This document shows positions 1 through 10,119 of a stretch of 64,000 nucleotides of DNA, in pieces. Position 1 is the stretch's first letter, and the number at the start of each line of letters is the position of its first letter. Below the pieces are notes generated by a model. That model worked only from the letters and a program-made list of their open reading frames with translations, did not search any database and had not been told where the DNA came from. This DNA comes from Akebia trifoliata (Eukaryota; Streptophyta; Magnoliopsida; Ranunculales; Lardizabalaceae): contig CM030706.1 of the NCBI GenBank assembly GCA_017979445.1, positions 31,699,330-31,763,329 of the forward strand. The letters are read 5' to 3'. The position numbers and the translations under genes are program-made.

Positions 1-802
1 GTCAATTTACTTCTTTATAAGCTTCAGATAAGATCAGTTATGTGATGAATCTCTCCTTTCTACCTTAGGGGTCTGCCCAAGTGATTTTGGTGAAAATCGA
101 AATTCTCTTGTACAAATTCCTCACGTCATGGGGGCTAAATCCTTATTTACATCGGTCACACTAAAATAAGTAATTATGAACATAAATTATACTTAATATT
201 TTTAATATAATAGTGTCTATGGGTTTGATTATAATCTAATCCAAACACCATTGTTCTCATATTGATGTTTGGATTTTTTTTTTTTTTGATAACCAGATGT
301 TTGGATTTAATTTTAGGATCCAACAATCCTCAAGAAACCCTCTTGAATGTGAAAAGTTGTCTTTCTCCAATCTGTTCAACGTACACGATGGAGCTGTCGG
401 AGGCGTTGAGGCATGACAATAGACACTGAGGGAAGACGCATTTAGAAACTTTTATCTGTTGGCGATCTGTACCACCGAGCTATTTGACACTAATTTTCCT
501 AAGCATGACCAGCAACAGTGTGTCGGACATCTCAATTGGCGAAAAAGGTGCTTCAAAAGACAACTCCCATAAATAAAAAAAATCCTACATTTCGAGATAG
601 GATCCCCATTTTGATGAAAATTATAATCAAACAGCTCCAAACGGTTCCGAAAAATTCATAAGTTTATTATTATTTTATTTTTATATAACCCAAAAATTAA
701 CTTGAGCCCAGCTTGAATTAAATAGGGCCGGGTCTGACCAACTAATATTCTATAGGGAGGGCTGTTCTAAGGTACAGGCCGCCCCTTTAAAGCCGGGTTA
801 GG
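1..802. other. Intergenic AT-rich DNA, nothing recognised
   Basis: This stretch is AT-rich with homopolymer T runs near 265-287 and 666-680. I see no splice-consistent coding region, tRNA-like fold or clear terminal repeat. The short open frame at 452-640 on the minus strand has no recognisable motif and is treated as chance. Confidence 0.4.
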
Positions 803-961
803 ACCATGGTTTTAAATCTCGTCCGAAACCAATACGTCTCGTACCGTCCACCAACAAGATGGATAGACAAGCCAAATGTATCGGACGAGATTTAAAAACA
901 CAGTTCATTTTTCTCATTGTCAAACGAGATGAGACATCAAAACAAGTTTTAAAACCATGGT
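803..961. repeat. Palindromic MITE (ACCATGGTTTTAAA ends)
   Basis: The left end reads accatggttttaaa and the right end is its reverse complement (ttttaaaaccatggt at 947-961). A second inner inverted pair, aaatctcgtccga against tcggacgagattt, gives a nested hairpin. No coding capacity. This structure is typical of a small non-autonomous DNA transposon. No target-site duplication was established. Confidence 0.6.
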
Positions 962-1162
962 TAGGATTACACATCCCTGCAAATGGGGTTGTAGTAGAAA
1001 CAGTCTCACAATTTTTACAAAAAAATTGTGAAAAAATTCTCTGAATAATGCATTAGCTGATTAAATTAGCAAATTGACCAATTAAACAACAACTGATCAA
1101 TTAATCATGAAATATAGTAACAATTTTACCCTTCACCATCAAAATTTTATTTTCAAAGTCTG

Positions 1163-1430
1163 ACTAACCTTAGTAAGGATTCCGCCATCCACCCTCACTA
1201 AGGGTCCTTGGGCTCACCTTGTAGCATCCAAAAACATGATCCAATATTTCAGTTTGTAGAGGAAAAAAGTCTATGAACTTTCAAGAAAAAAAAAAATCAC
1301 CTTTTGAATTTTGAATTTTATGAGTTGGGTGGCCGTCCATTTTCAAAACCTTGGATGTAGCCCCCCCAAAAAAAAATTGAATTTTTTTTTCTTGGATCTG
1401 AGTTTTTCCAAACTATTGGAATTGATTTCT
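1163..1430. repeat. Partial MITE of the CTTAGTAAGG family
   Basis: Begins with ctaaccttagtaaggatt and continues through a motif describing the family (ccaaaaacatgatccaat, then ccattttcaaaaccttgga). The same order of motifs occurs at 22905-23292, and in reverse at 6555-6908 and 32141-32466. The far terminus is missing or decayed here, so this copy looks truncated. Confidence 0.55.
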
Positions 1431-1893
1431 TCTAGAATTCTAATTTTATATTTCTTAATTTTCCATTCATAAATCCTAGTTTTTTCATCTTCGCTTTGCT
1501 CAAGTTATGATTGTTCTGTTTGTTGATTATTATCTCCATTAAAACAAAGCCAATTTTATCTCTGTTTTTATTTATTTTATCGTTAGATCAGGATTCCTCG
1601 GTCACATAGCACTTCTAGGGCATACCTCCACTTTAATCGTCGAATTTTAATTCTAAGGATTGTTCACATCAATGTTTGACAAAAAATAGTTGCTTCGAGG
1701 TATTTTCCAACTATCATTATATAATCAAAAGGTTTCTTGATAGAAAATCTGGATCATTTGAAATCTACTTTTTAAATATTTTCCTTACAAAAATCTTTTG
1801 AAACATTATTTAAAAAATTCATAAAAAACATAAACCCTTTTAAAACTTTTCAGAAATCACTTGTCTCTTTTATACGAAAAAGGGCTCATTCTT

Positions 1894-2147
1894 GTTTTGG
1901 TGAATATTTGAGATACCTCTATGCTCTAAAATTGATAACATGCCCCTTGACCTTGGTCTTCTTTATGGATTATTAAAAAAAATGACCTAAATATGCTAAA
2001 ACCCCTTGATTTTTCTTCCCAAAACAAGGTAATCTCCTACCTCTTGGAGGATGATGGTCATTTACATTAGTCCATACTAGAAGATTGAGGTCGAGGGGCA
2101 TGTCATCAGTTTTAAAACATGTCAGTGCATCAAATATTCACCAAAAT
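1894..2147. repeat. Hairpin MITE, TTTTGGTGAATATTTG ends
   Basis: Left end ttttggtgaatatttg is matched in inverted orientation by caaatattcaccaaaa at 2131-2146. A second inverted pair (aacatgccccttgacct and aggtcgaggggcatgt) lies inside, so most of the 254 bp can fold on itself. It has no coding capacity. Confidence 0.6.
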
Positions 2148-2220
2148 TGGGAGGAGTTACAAGTCAATGTGAAGGAGACGATTTCTTCGAAGTTTTAAAA
2201 AGGTGTTTTGCGTATTCAAT

Positions 2221-2458
2221 GAAGGGTTGGGATCCCTTAACTCCTAAGAATGACGCATGAAAAAAAACACATGATCTCAACCCTTTAAACACAAAATCCA
2301 ATGGTTGAGACTTATGAGTATCTTGATAACACAAATCCTGGAGATACATATCCCGATGATAAATCTCAACCATTGGATCTTGCATTTAAAGGGTTGGGAT
2401 CATGTTTTTTTTTTCATGAGTCATTCTTAATAGTCAAGGGATCTTGAGCCTTCAACGA
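2221..2458. repeat. Long-stem palindromic MITE
   Basis: The two halves are inverted copies: gaagggttgggatccctta, a block with aatgacgcatgaaaaaaa, and tcaaccctttaaa on the left reappear as ttaaagggttggga, ttttttcatgagtcattctt and caagggatcttgagccttc on the right. The loop is around 2310-2360. Short open frames on both strands are by-products of the palindrome. Confidence 0.6.
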
Positions 2459-2611
2459 AATAATACTTTACAAGGTTTGTGTAAGATTCTAAATCTGAGC
2501 CTCAAAATATCCTTATTTTCTAACGAAGTTAAGGTACATTTGTTTATTAAGAAAAATAAGGAATGTTTGGGCGGAGATTTTATGCTTAATGGTATAAATC
2601 TATATGGACAT

Positions 2612-3195
2612 ATCTATATAATAAAATACAACAACGGTCCCACTCCTATGTTTCAATCTTCATAACTCACAAAGAAAGTATCTCGAAGAGTACTTTATTG
2701 ATTTTCCTCTTCACCCACCATCCAAGATTACCCCCAACTTAATGCTTTTCATCTTCTACACAATTTACAAGAATGTCCCTTCAACTTTGTATATTATTTT
2801 TTATTTTTTCCCCTTTTTAATAATACTCCTTCAATTTTATTGTCTTGTTTATTTTCCCATTCTCACCTCCTCTACGATCTTAATCTAAAAAAGAATACAC
2901 TAGTAAATCTATATAATAAAACACAACGGTGGATCTCACTCCCTTTATCTCCCACATAAAGATTAGGGTTTAATCTTGCTACGAATCTCGAATACAATTT
3001 TTAACTTTATTGTCTTTCCTCTTCTACCAATTTTTAAGGATACCCCTATGATTTTGTATATTATTTTTCCTCTTCTCCCATTTTTCAATAATACTCTTTC
3101 AACTTTATTGTCATCTTCTCCTCCTTCAATTTTATTATCTTTCCTCTTTTACCACATTGGCCCCAACAAAGATGCACGTGTTGTAAAGCTCTAAT
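2612..3195 (+). repeat. Helitron-like repeat units (two in tandem)
   Basis: Two units begin with ctatataataaaacacaa-type sequence (about 2612 and 2910), followed by 'gtcccactcc' and blocks such as 'ttcaactttattgtct' and 'aataatactc'. The second ends near gatgcacgtgttgtaaag. The same family occurs at 21040-21615, 27185-27440 and 46690-47845, where copies end in a short hairpin followed by CTAG, as expected for Helitron 3' ends. Termini here are decayed. Confidence 0.45.
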
Positions 3196-3625
3196 AAATC
3201 ATAGCATTAAAACTTATTGATTGGACTTGAAACTTAGCTAAGTTGATTGGACCCAATTGATAATTGAGGCAACTCAAGTCTAGAAAATTCGTTTGAGATC
3301 AGCTTGTTTAGTCGACTCAAAATCTTCACCGAGTCAAGCGTACAAATATGGTTCCACAAAATCATTTTGATTTCTATGCCATTACATACATACATGAGAA
3401 AATGAAAAATAATTGGCAGCTCTATTTGTACTCACTTTTTAAGATGAGTTCACCACCTAAAAAAATGATATTTGGGTCCCTTGATTTTTGGTAAATGCAC
3501 CAACCACATTTAAAAAAAAATCATAACCTTCTCGTTTATTTTTATTTCTTTTTGGAGGGTAATGAAGGACATAAGCAGTCCCCTGCCATTCAAATTTAAA
3601 AAAAAAAATCAAAAGGCCTGAAAGC

Positions 3626-4930
3626 TTACAAAGCTGCTACAATGGGACAATGAGTAGCTGAAACAAATCCTACTAAGCCTCTATTGTAGATCTTACCCTG
3701 GCCATATTCAAGGATGATGGACTGCAATTCAGCCGGGAAATCAAGAGGGTCTAGCTCTCTATCCCCTATCTCCCCAGCCATTGAAGCCAACATATCAGTT
3801 GTCCTATTAGCTTCTTTAAATGTATGCATGAAATCGATTAAAAAGAAACGAGCGATGAACATCCTGATTTGATCCAACGCTAGTTAGGGGTGCAACTTGA
3901 TTCGGTTCAAACTGAAAACCGAACCAAACTGATAACTTTGAGTGGTTTGGTTCGGTTTGGAGTAAGTTGCGGTTTGGTTCCAGGTTACGAAAATGGAGAA
4001 CCAGTCAATTTGGTTCGATTCTCGGATCAAGCTTGTGTAGAACCGAACAAAGCCGAGAACCGATCCCCAATGCAATATATATAATTATTATAAATTATTT
4101 TACGAGTTAGGACATAGATTAGTGATCTTTTATGGATAAACTAATGACTTTTTATGGATAGATTAGTGATTTATTGTATAAAATTTTATGTTTGTTTTTA
4201 CATTAAAAAATATTACTTACAATTTATAGAATATTGACAACCTGTAACTGAACCAAATCGAGTTTAGTTTGGTTTGGGTCTAATGGAATTTGGTTCGGTT
4301 TTGGTTCTTATTTAGTGGAACCGACCTATGTTGGTTCGATTCTAATTTGACCTCAAACCAAACCAAGTTGCACCCCCAATGCTAGCTCCATGCTCCAAGG
4401 GGAAGAAGAATTATCTATAATACAATTGATGGCAACCAAGGAATCAGAAACTACTTTCACATGGTTGAGGCTCAAAGAGAAAGCTAGCTCCAATCTAGAC
4501 TTTATAGCGTGCAACTCCTGAAAAAAGGCAAATGCAGTCCATCTTACTGACTAAGGACCAAATATGCTTAGATATGGTTGTTTGGTTCTACACCCGAAGA
4601 TCAATAAAGCGCAGCCATGCTTTGCCATCCTCTTCCACCCTTCATCAAAAGCTCCATTTCAATTTGCTCCTGCCTCGCAAACTAAACTCCACAGAAAAAT
4701 CTTTTACTCTCGGAAGGGTTTGTTTATAAACCTGAAAATCTATTGGACAGGTTCAAAACTTCTCTCACTACTCCTAGATCTCCAGTGAAGAAGATCATTA
4801 GATCATCTGTAAAGCTGAGATGGGATATTCTTGGGTTTCTACATTTCATTTTTTCGGTCATTTTCTTCCCTCTAGTGCTTCTAACCTTAAGATTTTGGAA
4901 GATTACATCCATAGAGATAGTGTTTATTTT
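3626..4930 (-). pseudogene. LINE (L1-type) remnant: RT and RNase H fragments
   Basis: Read on the minus strand, 4912-4733 encodes a reverse-transcriptase piece with the motif ISHLSFTDDLMIF, a variant of the F/YADD box of plant LINEs, followed by RFSGL. Further on, 4560-3626 encodes an RNase H-like domain typical of the C-terminus of plant L1 polyproteins (LELAFSLSLNHVKVVSDSL, later HTFKEANRTTDMLASMAGE). The order RT then RNase H agrees with this family. The connecting region between them is mostly missing or full of stops, and the RNase H frame is interrupted by a 494-bp hAT MITE at 3884-4377. This is a dead, 5'-truncated and internally deleted copy; it is not a functional gene. Confidence 0.75.
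3884..4377. mobile_element. hAT MITE inserted in the LINE, 8-bp TSD
   Basis: Ends read TTAGGGGTGCAACTTG and CAAGTTGCACCCCC, an inverted pair of the hAT TAGGGGTG type. Flanks are aacgctag (3876-3883) and aatgctag (4378-4385), an 8-bp target duplication with one mismatch. Removing the element and one duplicate restores the continuity of the LINE RNase H reading, which is independent proof of the boundaries. The interior is rich in gaaccaaac and ggtttggttc motifs. A related copy is at 35189-35797. Confidence 0.85.
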
Positions 4931-5422
4931 TTTTTATCATTTTACTTCAATTTTTTTTTAAAGTGGGATTTCTTTAGTGTCAATAGGCACTTGTTGACCT
5001 GGCTTTAATTATGTCACAAACAAAGTCATGTCAATAGGTGCATGTCGACACAACAATTTTTTTTTATTATGTTGTTTGTGTCAATAGGCCGATATCGATA
5101 TAGTTCTTGCCATGTCGATAGTCCAGTGTCAACATGCCTTTATCTATGTCGATAGGACCCTATTGACATGACTAAAGCCATGTTGGTGGATTATCAACAT
5201 TACAAAATCGAATATTTTTTAAACCATTTCTAAAATGGATAGGAGAATGAGAGTTTCATGTTTTTTGTAGGTTCACTTAAGAAAGATGATTATTCGACTA
5301 CATTTGTCCATCTCAGGCATTATAAATTTTTTCGGCAAATGAATTCTAGGGATACAATTCAGAGCTTCAATGCCTGCTGTAATTTCATCAATACCCTTTA
5401 TGTTTTTCAAGATTGTCTTTAG
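4931..5422. other. Non-coding stretch with degenerate TGTCRATAGG repeats
   Basis: Between about 4977 and 5190 the motif tgtcaatagg or tgtcgatagg and its inverse recur every 20-50 bp, mixed with gtcgaca and gttgaca. No regular period and no coding frame. 5271-5300 carries gttcacttaagaaagat, which recurs at 6357-6373, so this end may belong with the unknown ORF block that follows. Confidence 0.35.
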
Positions 5423-5701
5423 TTAAAACATTTTATTCGCTAATAAAGGACTTTCATTAATGGGTTCTTCATCTCCATCGAGTTTAAAAACCTTTTGTAG
5501 GTGTTTGGTTGTGCTACCTTCTGCCCTCTTTCCTTTCGGATCGTCAAGGGGGTTTTCCATTGATTCTAAGATCTGTTCTAATGCCTCCACATTGCTTTTT
5601 ATACTATTTATATTTGTGGTGAAGACTACCAGAATCTTACGGATCTCTGCAAGTTCAGATTCTGAAGTCATTTTTGATTGTTGTTGGCTTGGTACTAACA
5701 T
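5423..5701 (-). CDS. Unrecognised 92-residue ORF, coiled-coil-like
   Basis: I do not recognise this protein. It opens with a Met, is Ser/Glu/Lys rich, and residues about 13-50 (from SELAEIRKIL to LEQILESM) have a heptad-like spacing of hydrophobic residues suggesting a short coiled coil. The tail is acidic and charged. It lies 3' of a second unknown ORF (6413-6000) on the same strand, about 300 bp apart, and the phrase gttcacttaagaaagat occurs at the end of this block and inside the other. A coiled-coil ORF next to a larger one is reminiscent of a retroelement or pararetrovirus-like structural region, but that is only a guess. It could be a decayed exon of a host gene. Confidence 0.3.
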   Translation of the reverse strand: MLVPSQQQSKMTSESELAEIRKILVVFTTNINSIKSNVEALEQILESMENPLDDPKGKRAEGSTTKHLQKVFKLDGDEEPINESPLLANKMF

Positions 5702-5999
5702 TCGTTCTAACCGACTAGACTTCTGACTCCAGCTAGGCGATGGATGCTTGAGCTTAGGAGCAATGATAACCTTGAAACCCCATCGAATGTGAATATAATC
5801 AATTTCAATGTTAAGGTTCCTCTTGATAATATTTTAATAAATCTTGAGGTTTATTGAATTCTATGCACCAATCCATTAAACAATTCATTCATGCAATATT
5901 ACTTTATTCAAAAAGAAAATAATTGCATTGAATTATTGAAAACTATTGACAATAAGGACAAATAATGTTTTCATTGAATAATACTTTAACAGATCTAAT

Positions 6000-6413
6000 T
6001 TAAACTATTTTTTTACATGGACGCTTGACTTTGTTTTGTTGGTCATCAGACTTGCTTCTCTTGGTTTTAACGATTAGTTCCTTAAATTCTTCTGATCCTT
6101 CTAGATACCCTAAGATGCGTTTGTTCCAAGTCTTTTCAATGAGATACACTAACTTTTCAGTCAATGACTCAGGAGGAAAGAAAACTTTGTATTGGGGTAA
6201 AGAAAATTCTATAGGCACTCCGTACTCTTCCGGGATTAAGTTAGGTTGGTAAAAAGATGTCTCATCCAGTCCGATCAAACGAATGTAATAAGATCCTTTG
6301 GTACTTAGAGCAGAACAGTAAGTATATAACAGTACATAAAGATTATTTATTAAGGGTTCACTTAAGAAAGATATTACAATGTTTTTTGCAGGAGAAGTGA
6401 CAAAGAAGGTCAA
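6000..6413 (-). CDS. Unrecognised 137-residue ORF, conserved-looking
   Basis: This is the longest unexplained ORF in the first 10 kb. I cannot assign it to a family. The central part (around YYIRLIGLDETSFYQPN, then EEYGVPIEFSLPQYKVFF, LVYLIEKTWNKRI) reads like a folded globular protein with balanced composition, unlike chance ORFs in this AT-rich DNA. The C-terminus is basic (KTKRSKSDDQQNKVKRPCKK). There is no obvious intron or promoter. It is 300 bp upstream of the 92-residue ORF on the same strand. The likeliest explanation is a fragment of a retroelement or integrated viral sequence, but a host gene fragment is possible. Confidence 0.35.
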   Translation of the reverse strand: MTFFVTSPAKNIVISFLSEPLINNLYVLLYTYCSALSTKGSYYIRLIGLDETSFYQPNLIPEEYGVPIEFSLPQYKVFFPPESLTEKLVYLIEKTWNKRILGYLEGSEEFKELIVKTKRSKSDDQQNKVKRPCKKIV

Positions 6414-6554
6414 AAAGTGGGTGCAAATAGGGCACCCCTATATAATCATCTTTATTTACTATTATATGCTTATTTTGAAACCATTGTTTCTATTTTTTAT
6501 GTTTAAAATTTATATTTGAGTAAAATCCACTGTTTTTTTTTTTTTTTAACATAT

Positions 6555-6908
6555 TTCAATAGTGAAATCCTTTTCTTACTAACCTAGTAAGATTTTGAGC
6601 CTTACTAAGAGTTGTTTTGCTCAAATGGGTTACCACATAAGAAATTCAACACCACAACCTAAATTAAAAATCAACTTCTTTTGAACTAGATCCAAGGTTT
6701 TGAAAATGAACGGTTACCAAATTTTCACATAACTCCCAAATTTAAAAATGAGATTTAACATTGAAAATTAACTTTTTCTTTTAATTTTCTTTTTCAAAAT
6801 TCATAGAATTTCTTACTCTACAACCCTTAAGCTTCGGATCATGTTTTTAGATGCCAACAGGTGAGTCCAAGTACCCTTATTAAGTTGAAATCCTTAATAA
6901 CATAGTAA
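6555..6908. repeat. MITE, CTTACTAA family (reverse copy)
   Basis: Starts at cttactaacctagtaagatt and ends with ccttattaagttgaaatcc and taacatagtaagg. Internally it has aaggttttgaaaatgaacgg and ataactcccaaattt, which match the 32141-32466 copy in the same direction and the 22905-23292 copy in reverse. Size 350-390 bp is consistent across copies. Confidence 0.65.
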
Positions 6909-7070
6909 GGCTAAAGGGACTCATTTCATTATCAAGGTAATGAGCCTGAGGTTACGGTGCATTTCCTTGTACGCAAACCTATAAAAATATTTAAAACCTT
7001 ATTTAATACAATAATAGTGAATAGTCAAGAACAATAATAGTGAAGAGTCAAGATGTGTGAATGTGATAAT

Positions 7071-7133
7071 GTTCTGTTATTATCATACGAATTGGTGTTC
7101 TATTAGCAAAAGTTGGTGTGGCAATAGAATCTT
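7071..7133. repeat. Fragment of a short MITE (GTTGGTGTGGCAATAGA end)
   Basis: The block attggtgttctattagcaaa / agttggtgtggcaatagaatc is one end of a roughly 120-bp MITE seen complete at 26026-26148 and 36612-36720. The other end is not preserved. Confidence 0.45.
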
Positions 7134-7693
7134 TCATAATCATAATAAAGTTAAAAGGGATTGGTCCTTGGTAGAGAAACTTACGGCTTTGTACACAGAT
7201 GGTGCAGAGAAGAAATATGCCCAAACTAGTTTTGTCTCTGCATTTTCAAATTGTTGACATACCCCTTTCATCATGATTTTTTATGACATACCCTTGAAAA
7301 AAAAAATTCTTTATTTCTTCCCAAAAATCATTCTTTTTCAAACTTTGGTTTTCAACACCAAATGATAAACCACTCATTTGTTATTATCATTTTATTTTCT
7401 CAATCAATAAAAAGAGTAGACATGATTATCTTTTATTCTAGTTGCCTTTGTGAAATAAATCAAAGGTGAAAACAAATTAAAAAAAAAAAATTTATGATTT
7501 TCCTAAAAAATATTATTTTTAGATGTACTAGTGTCCGTGTTGCCTAGAATTTATTTTCTCATGCAAAATTATTTTCATCCTCAGAAAATTATTTTACCAC
7601 CACACTCTCTAGGAAAATGATTTTCCCACCTCTTAAAAAATTAAGGGTTCTCTTCAAGGGACCACAACAAGGTTGAAATTTATGGATTGGAGA

Positions 7694-9149
7694 CAAGGGC
7701 GGAGCTAGTAAGGAGCTTGTAGGGGCAATTGCCCCCCTTAGAACTTTGAGGCAATCCTGAATTTTCAATTAAATACATGTCTTATTTGCTCCCCATCCCT
7801 CATCTCCTTCCTTAGTTGCCCCCACCCCATCACGTCCCTCCAATTTTTTTTCTCCCCAGCCCTCTTATAGTTTTTGAAGATGACAATGTCTCTTGATTGG
7901 ACCTTCCCTCATGTATTAATTGAAAAATACCTAAATAGTCTTTTCTTCTACTTTCGATAAAAAAAAATCTTTGAATTTCTCTCCAAAACTATTCATATTC
8001 AAGTTTTTCAATTGTATCATTAATTATAGTTTAGCCCCGCCACAATAAAATCCTGGCTCCACCCATCCATGTCATCATTACACATGATTATTCATATTCA
8101 AGTTTTTCAACAATACCATTAATCGTAGTTTGACCTTGTAGGCACCAGAATTTTGAAGAGGCATTTACAAATTTTATAAATAAAAATGAAGTCTCTAAAG
8201 TTATAAATGGGTCTCGCATCCAAATTGAGTCCATTAGTTGGGAACGTACCTCCTACAAGCCTAGGTTTTGAGTTTTTGTAGATAAAGACCATGATCAAGG
8301 AAATTCAAGTGATCTGCATTAAGTATTGGGCCCATACACTTAGCAAACAAGTTAGACTATAGTTAAATTCAAAGTCCATTAAAATGGGTTGGATCAATAA
8401 ACAAATACCATTTGAATCGGTTATGTAAAATCCGATTAGATAAGGGGGTATATTTGGAAATACCATTCTACCCCTAAGTCTATAAATATCAAAGCCTCTC
8501 TCATTGAGAAAGGAGTTGGATCATTTTCTCTCATAAGACAAAAGTTTTCCCTTTAGAGAAGAAGAAGCTCTCAAGCCCTTCTTCAGAGATAAAACAAAGA
8601 TTTTCAGAGATCTAGACTCCGATTAAAGAGAAAGCGCGAAATTATTCTTAACCGATAAAGCGCGAAACCTGGAAAAAAGAAAATCTACATAAACCTCTAT
8701 AGAAGATCAAGCTCAAAAATCATTCTTTAAAATTCAAGAAAATATTTTCAATCGATAAAACGTGAAGCCCGAAGAATAAAAAATCTATAGAAGCCTCTAA
8801 GAAAGTCAAATACAAATAAAGTCACCATCAAAACAAGCCGATCACGCGCAAAGTTCAGGGAGAAGAAAAGCCACAAACATCATCTTTTTGTACTTGACTC
8901 TTAATCAGAGGAAAACATTGAGATTTGTACTATCGTTTTCATCAAAATAAATAAAATCATTTGCGATCTTATTTCACGAATTTTGAGGTAAATTTGTTAA
9001 AATTTATTGTCAATAGATCTTACTATAATAAAATCTTGACTCTACCCCTCTATGTCATCATCACACATGACTATTTATATTCAAGCTTTTCAATTGTACC
9101 ATTAATTGTAGTTTGATCCTACTACAATAAAATCCTTGCTCCACCCCTG
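7694..9149. mobile_element. Non-autonomous hAT element with perfect 8-bp TSD
   Basis: The left end reads CAAGGGCGGAGCTAG and the right end CTTGCTCCACCCCTG, the standard inverted ends of CAGGGGCGGAGC-type hAT MITEs. The flanks are attggaga (7686-7693) and attggaga (9150-9157), an exact 8-bp target duplication. An internal unit of roughly 110 bp (ttcatattcaagtttttcaa ... aataaaatcctggctccacc) is repeated, with copies around 7990, 8090 and 9065. An 879-bp insertion (8137-9015) interrupts it. Without that insertion the element would be about 575 bp. No transposase is encoded. A shorter relative is at 24033-24338. Confidence 0.85.
8137..9015. mobile_element. Probable solo LTR nested in the hAT element
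   Basis: This block is absent from the sister repeats of the host element, so it is an insertion. It starts TGTAGGCACC and is flanked by gacct (8132-8136) and gatct (9016-9020), a 5-bp duplication with one mismatch, the size expected for LTR integration. A TATA-like tctataaatatc lies near 8480, followed by a purine-rich leader-like stretch. The right terminus does not show a clean CA, so the exact border is uncertain. No internal retrotransposon domain is present. Confidence 0.55.
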
Positions 9150-9189
9150 ATTGGAGATGAAATTTAAATGGATTAAAAATAAATCCTAA

Positions 9190-9405
9190 TGGGTTGGCCT
9201 AGTGGCAAGCCAAGCCAAGCCTTGATAAGCTCCCCAAAAAGGGTAGGTTAAGTATTCAAAACTCCCACAAAGCAATGAATTTCTTTAGGCCACCATTTAG
9301 TGGTCTGGTTGACCTTTGAATCAACTAATTGCACGAGGACTTTCCGAGGGGGCGGTTGTGTGTGACCGTGAGATTGGTCTCACCTGAAGGGTGGTGATAC
9401 CCGTG
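9190..9405 (+). repeat. tRNA-derived SINE-like repeat
   Basis: The start resembles a Pol III A box (gggttggcctagtggcaag) and about 45-60 bp later there is a B-box-like ggttaagtattcaaaactcc. The body continues to a ggtctcacctgaagggtggt block. This arrangement is typical of plant tRNA-derived SINEs. Sequence is decayed and no flanking duplication was established. Confidence 0.5.
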
Positions 9406-9727
9406 ATAAGCAAAAAAGAAAAGAATTAAAAAAAATTTACGATAGAGATTAAGTCATTTTATTAGTTTATAAGGTCTGACTGAGGTTAAGCGGGATGAGA
9501 TCAATTTGAAAATACAGGGTGGTATATCAAATATTCACAAAAATGTGAAGGGGTATGTATAAATCACCCAAATATTTTTTACGTTGGGATTTGGTAAGAT
9601 AACAGATTTCATATTAAATTCTTTCCATATTGAAGCATATGTTTGTAAAACGCTTGTCTCGATTTTAAAATTTATTTCATTTACATAACTAAAATACCTG
9701 TACCAAATGTTATCACACAAAATATCA

Positions 9728-9839
9728 CCACGTGGCAAAATCATCAGGCCCACTAGGGTCTAACTTGTAGGCCACCATAAATCATCTCTCATGTAAACAT
9801 GTAATGTGAACTGTGTAGGCCCAAACAACATGCCACGTG
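9728..9839 (+). promoter_or_regulatory. Two G-box motifs upstream of the PDI gene
   Basis: A palindromic CCACGTGG is at 9728-9735 and a GCCACGTGC core at 9832-9840, about 390 and 280 bp before the PDI start codon. G-box and ACGT cores are bound by plant bZIP factors, and ER chaperone genes are commonly controlled by bZIP28/bZIP60 through ACGT-containing elements. A strict CCAAT-N-CACG ER-stress element was not found, so a stress-response role is inference only. Confidence 0.4.
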
Positions 9840-10032
9840 CATTTTATCACTGGGACAGGTATTTGTGGCTAACACCACAGAGTCTCTCAAATAAAACTTT
9901 CACTTTTTTATTTTCCAACTGTCGTATTTCTATTGGTTCAGTATCAGCAAATGAGGTGGTGAACTTACCACATCAGCTTCCTCTGTGAGGACTTCTTCTC
10001 TACACTGCCTGTGTAGGAAAGTCATTTCCCTC

Positions 10033-10039
10033 TATAAAT
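10033..10039 (+). promoter_or_regulatory. TATA box of the PDI gene
   Basis: TATAAAT lies 81 bp upstream of the PDI start codon. It is followed by a GA-rich leader (10085-10100, agagagagag), common in plant 5' untranslated regions. Transcription would start around 10060-10070. Confidence 0.6.
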
Positions 10040-10119
10040 TGAAGAGAGCTTCGTTAGCATGCTTCGTTCTCTTACGACACTCAGACAGAGAGAGAGAGAA
10101 AACTTGCGAAGGTCTGATA

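Noticed and set aside
9728..9839. G-box pair as a proven ER-stress element
   Set aside because: No strict CCAAT-spacer-CACG arrangement was found, so only generic bZIP-type motifs can be claimed.
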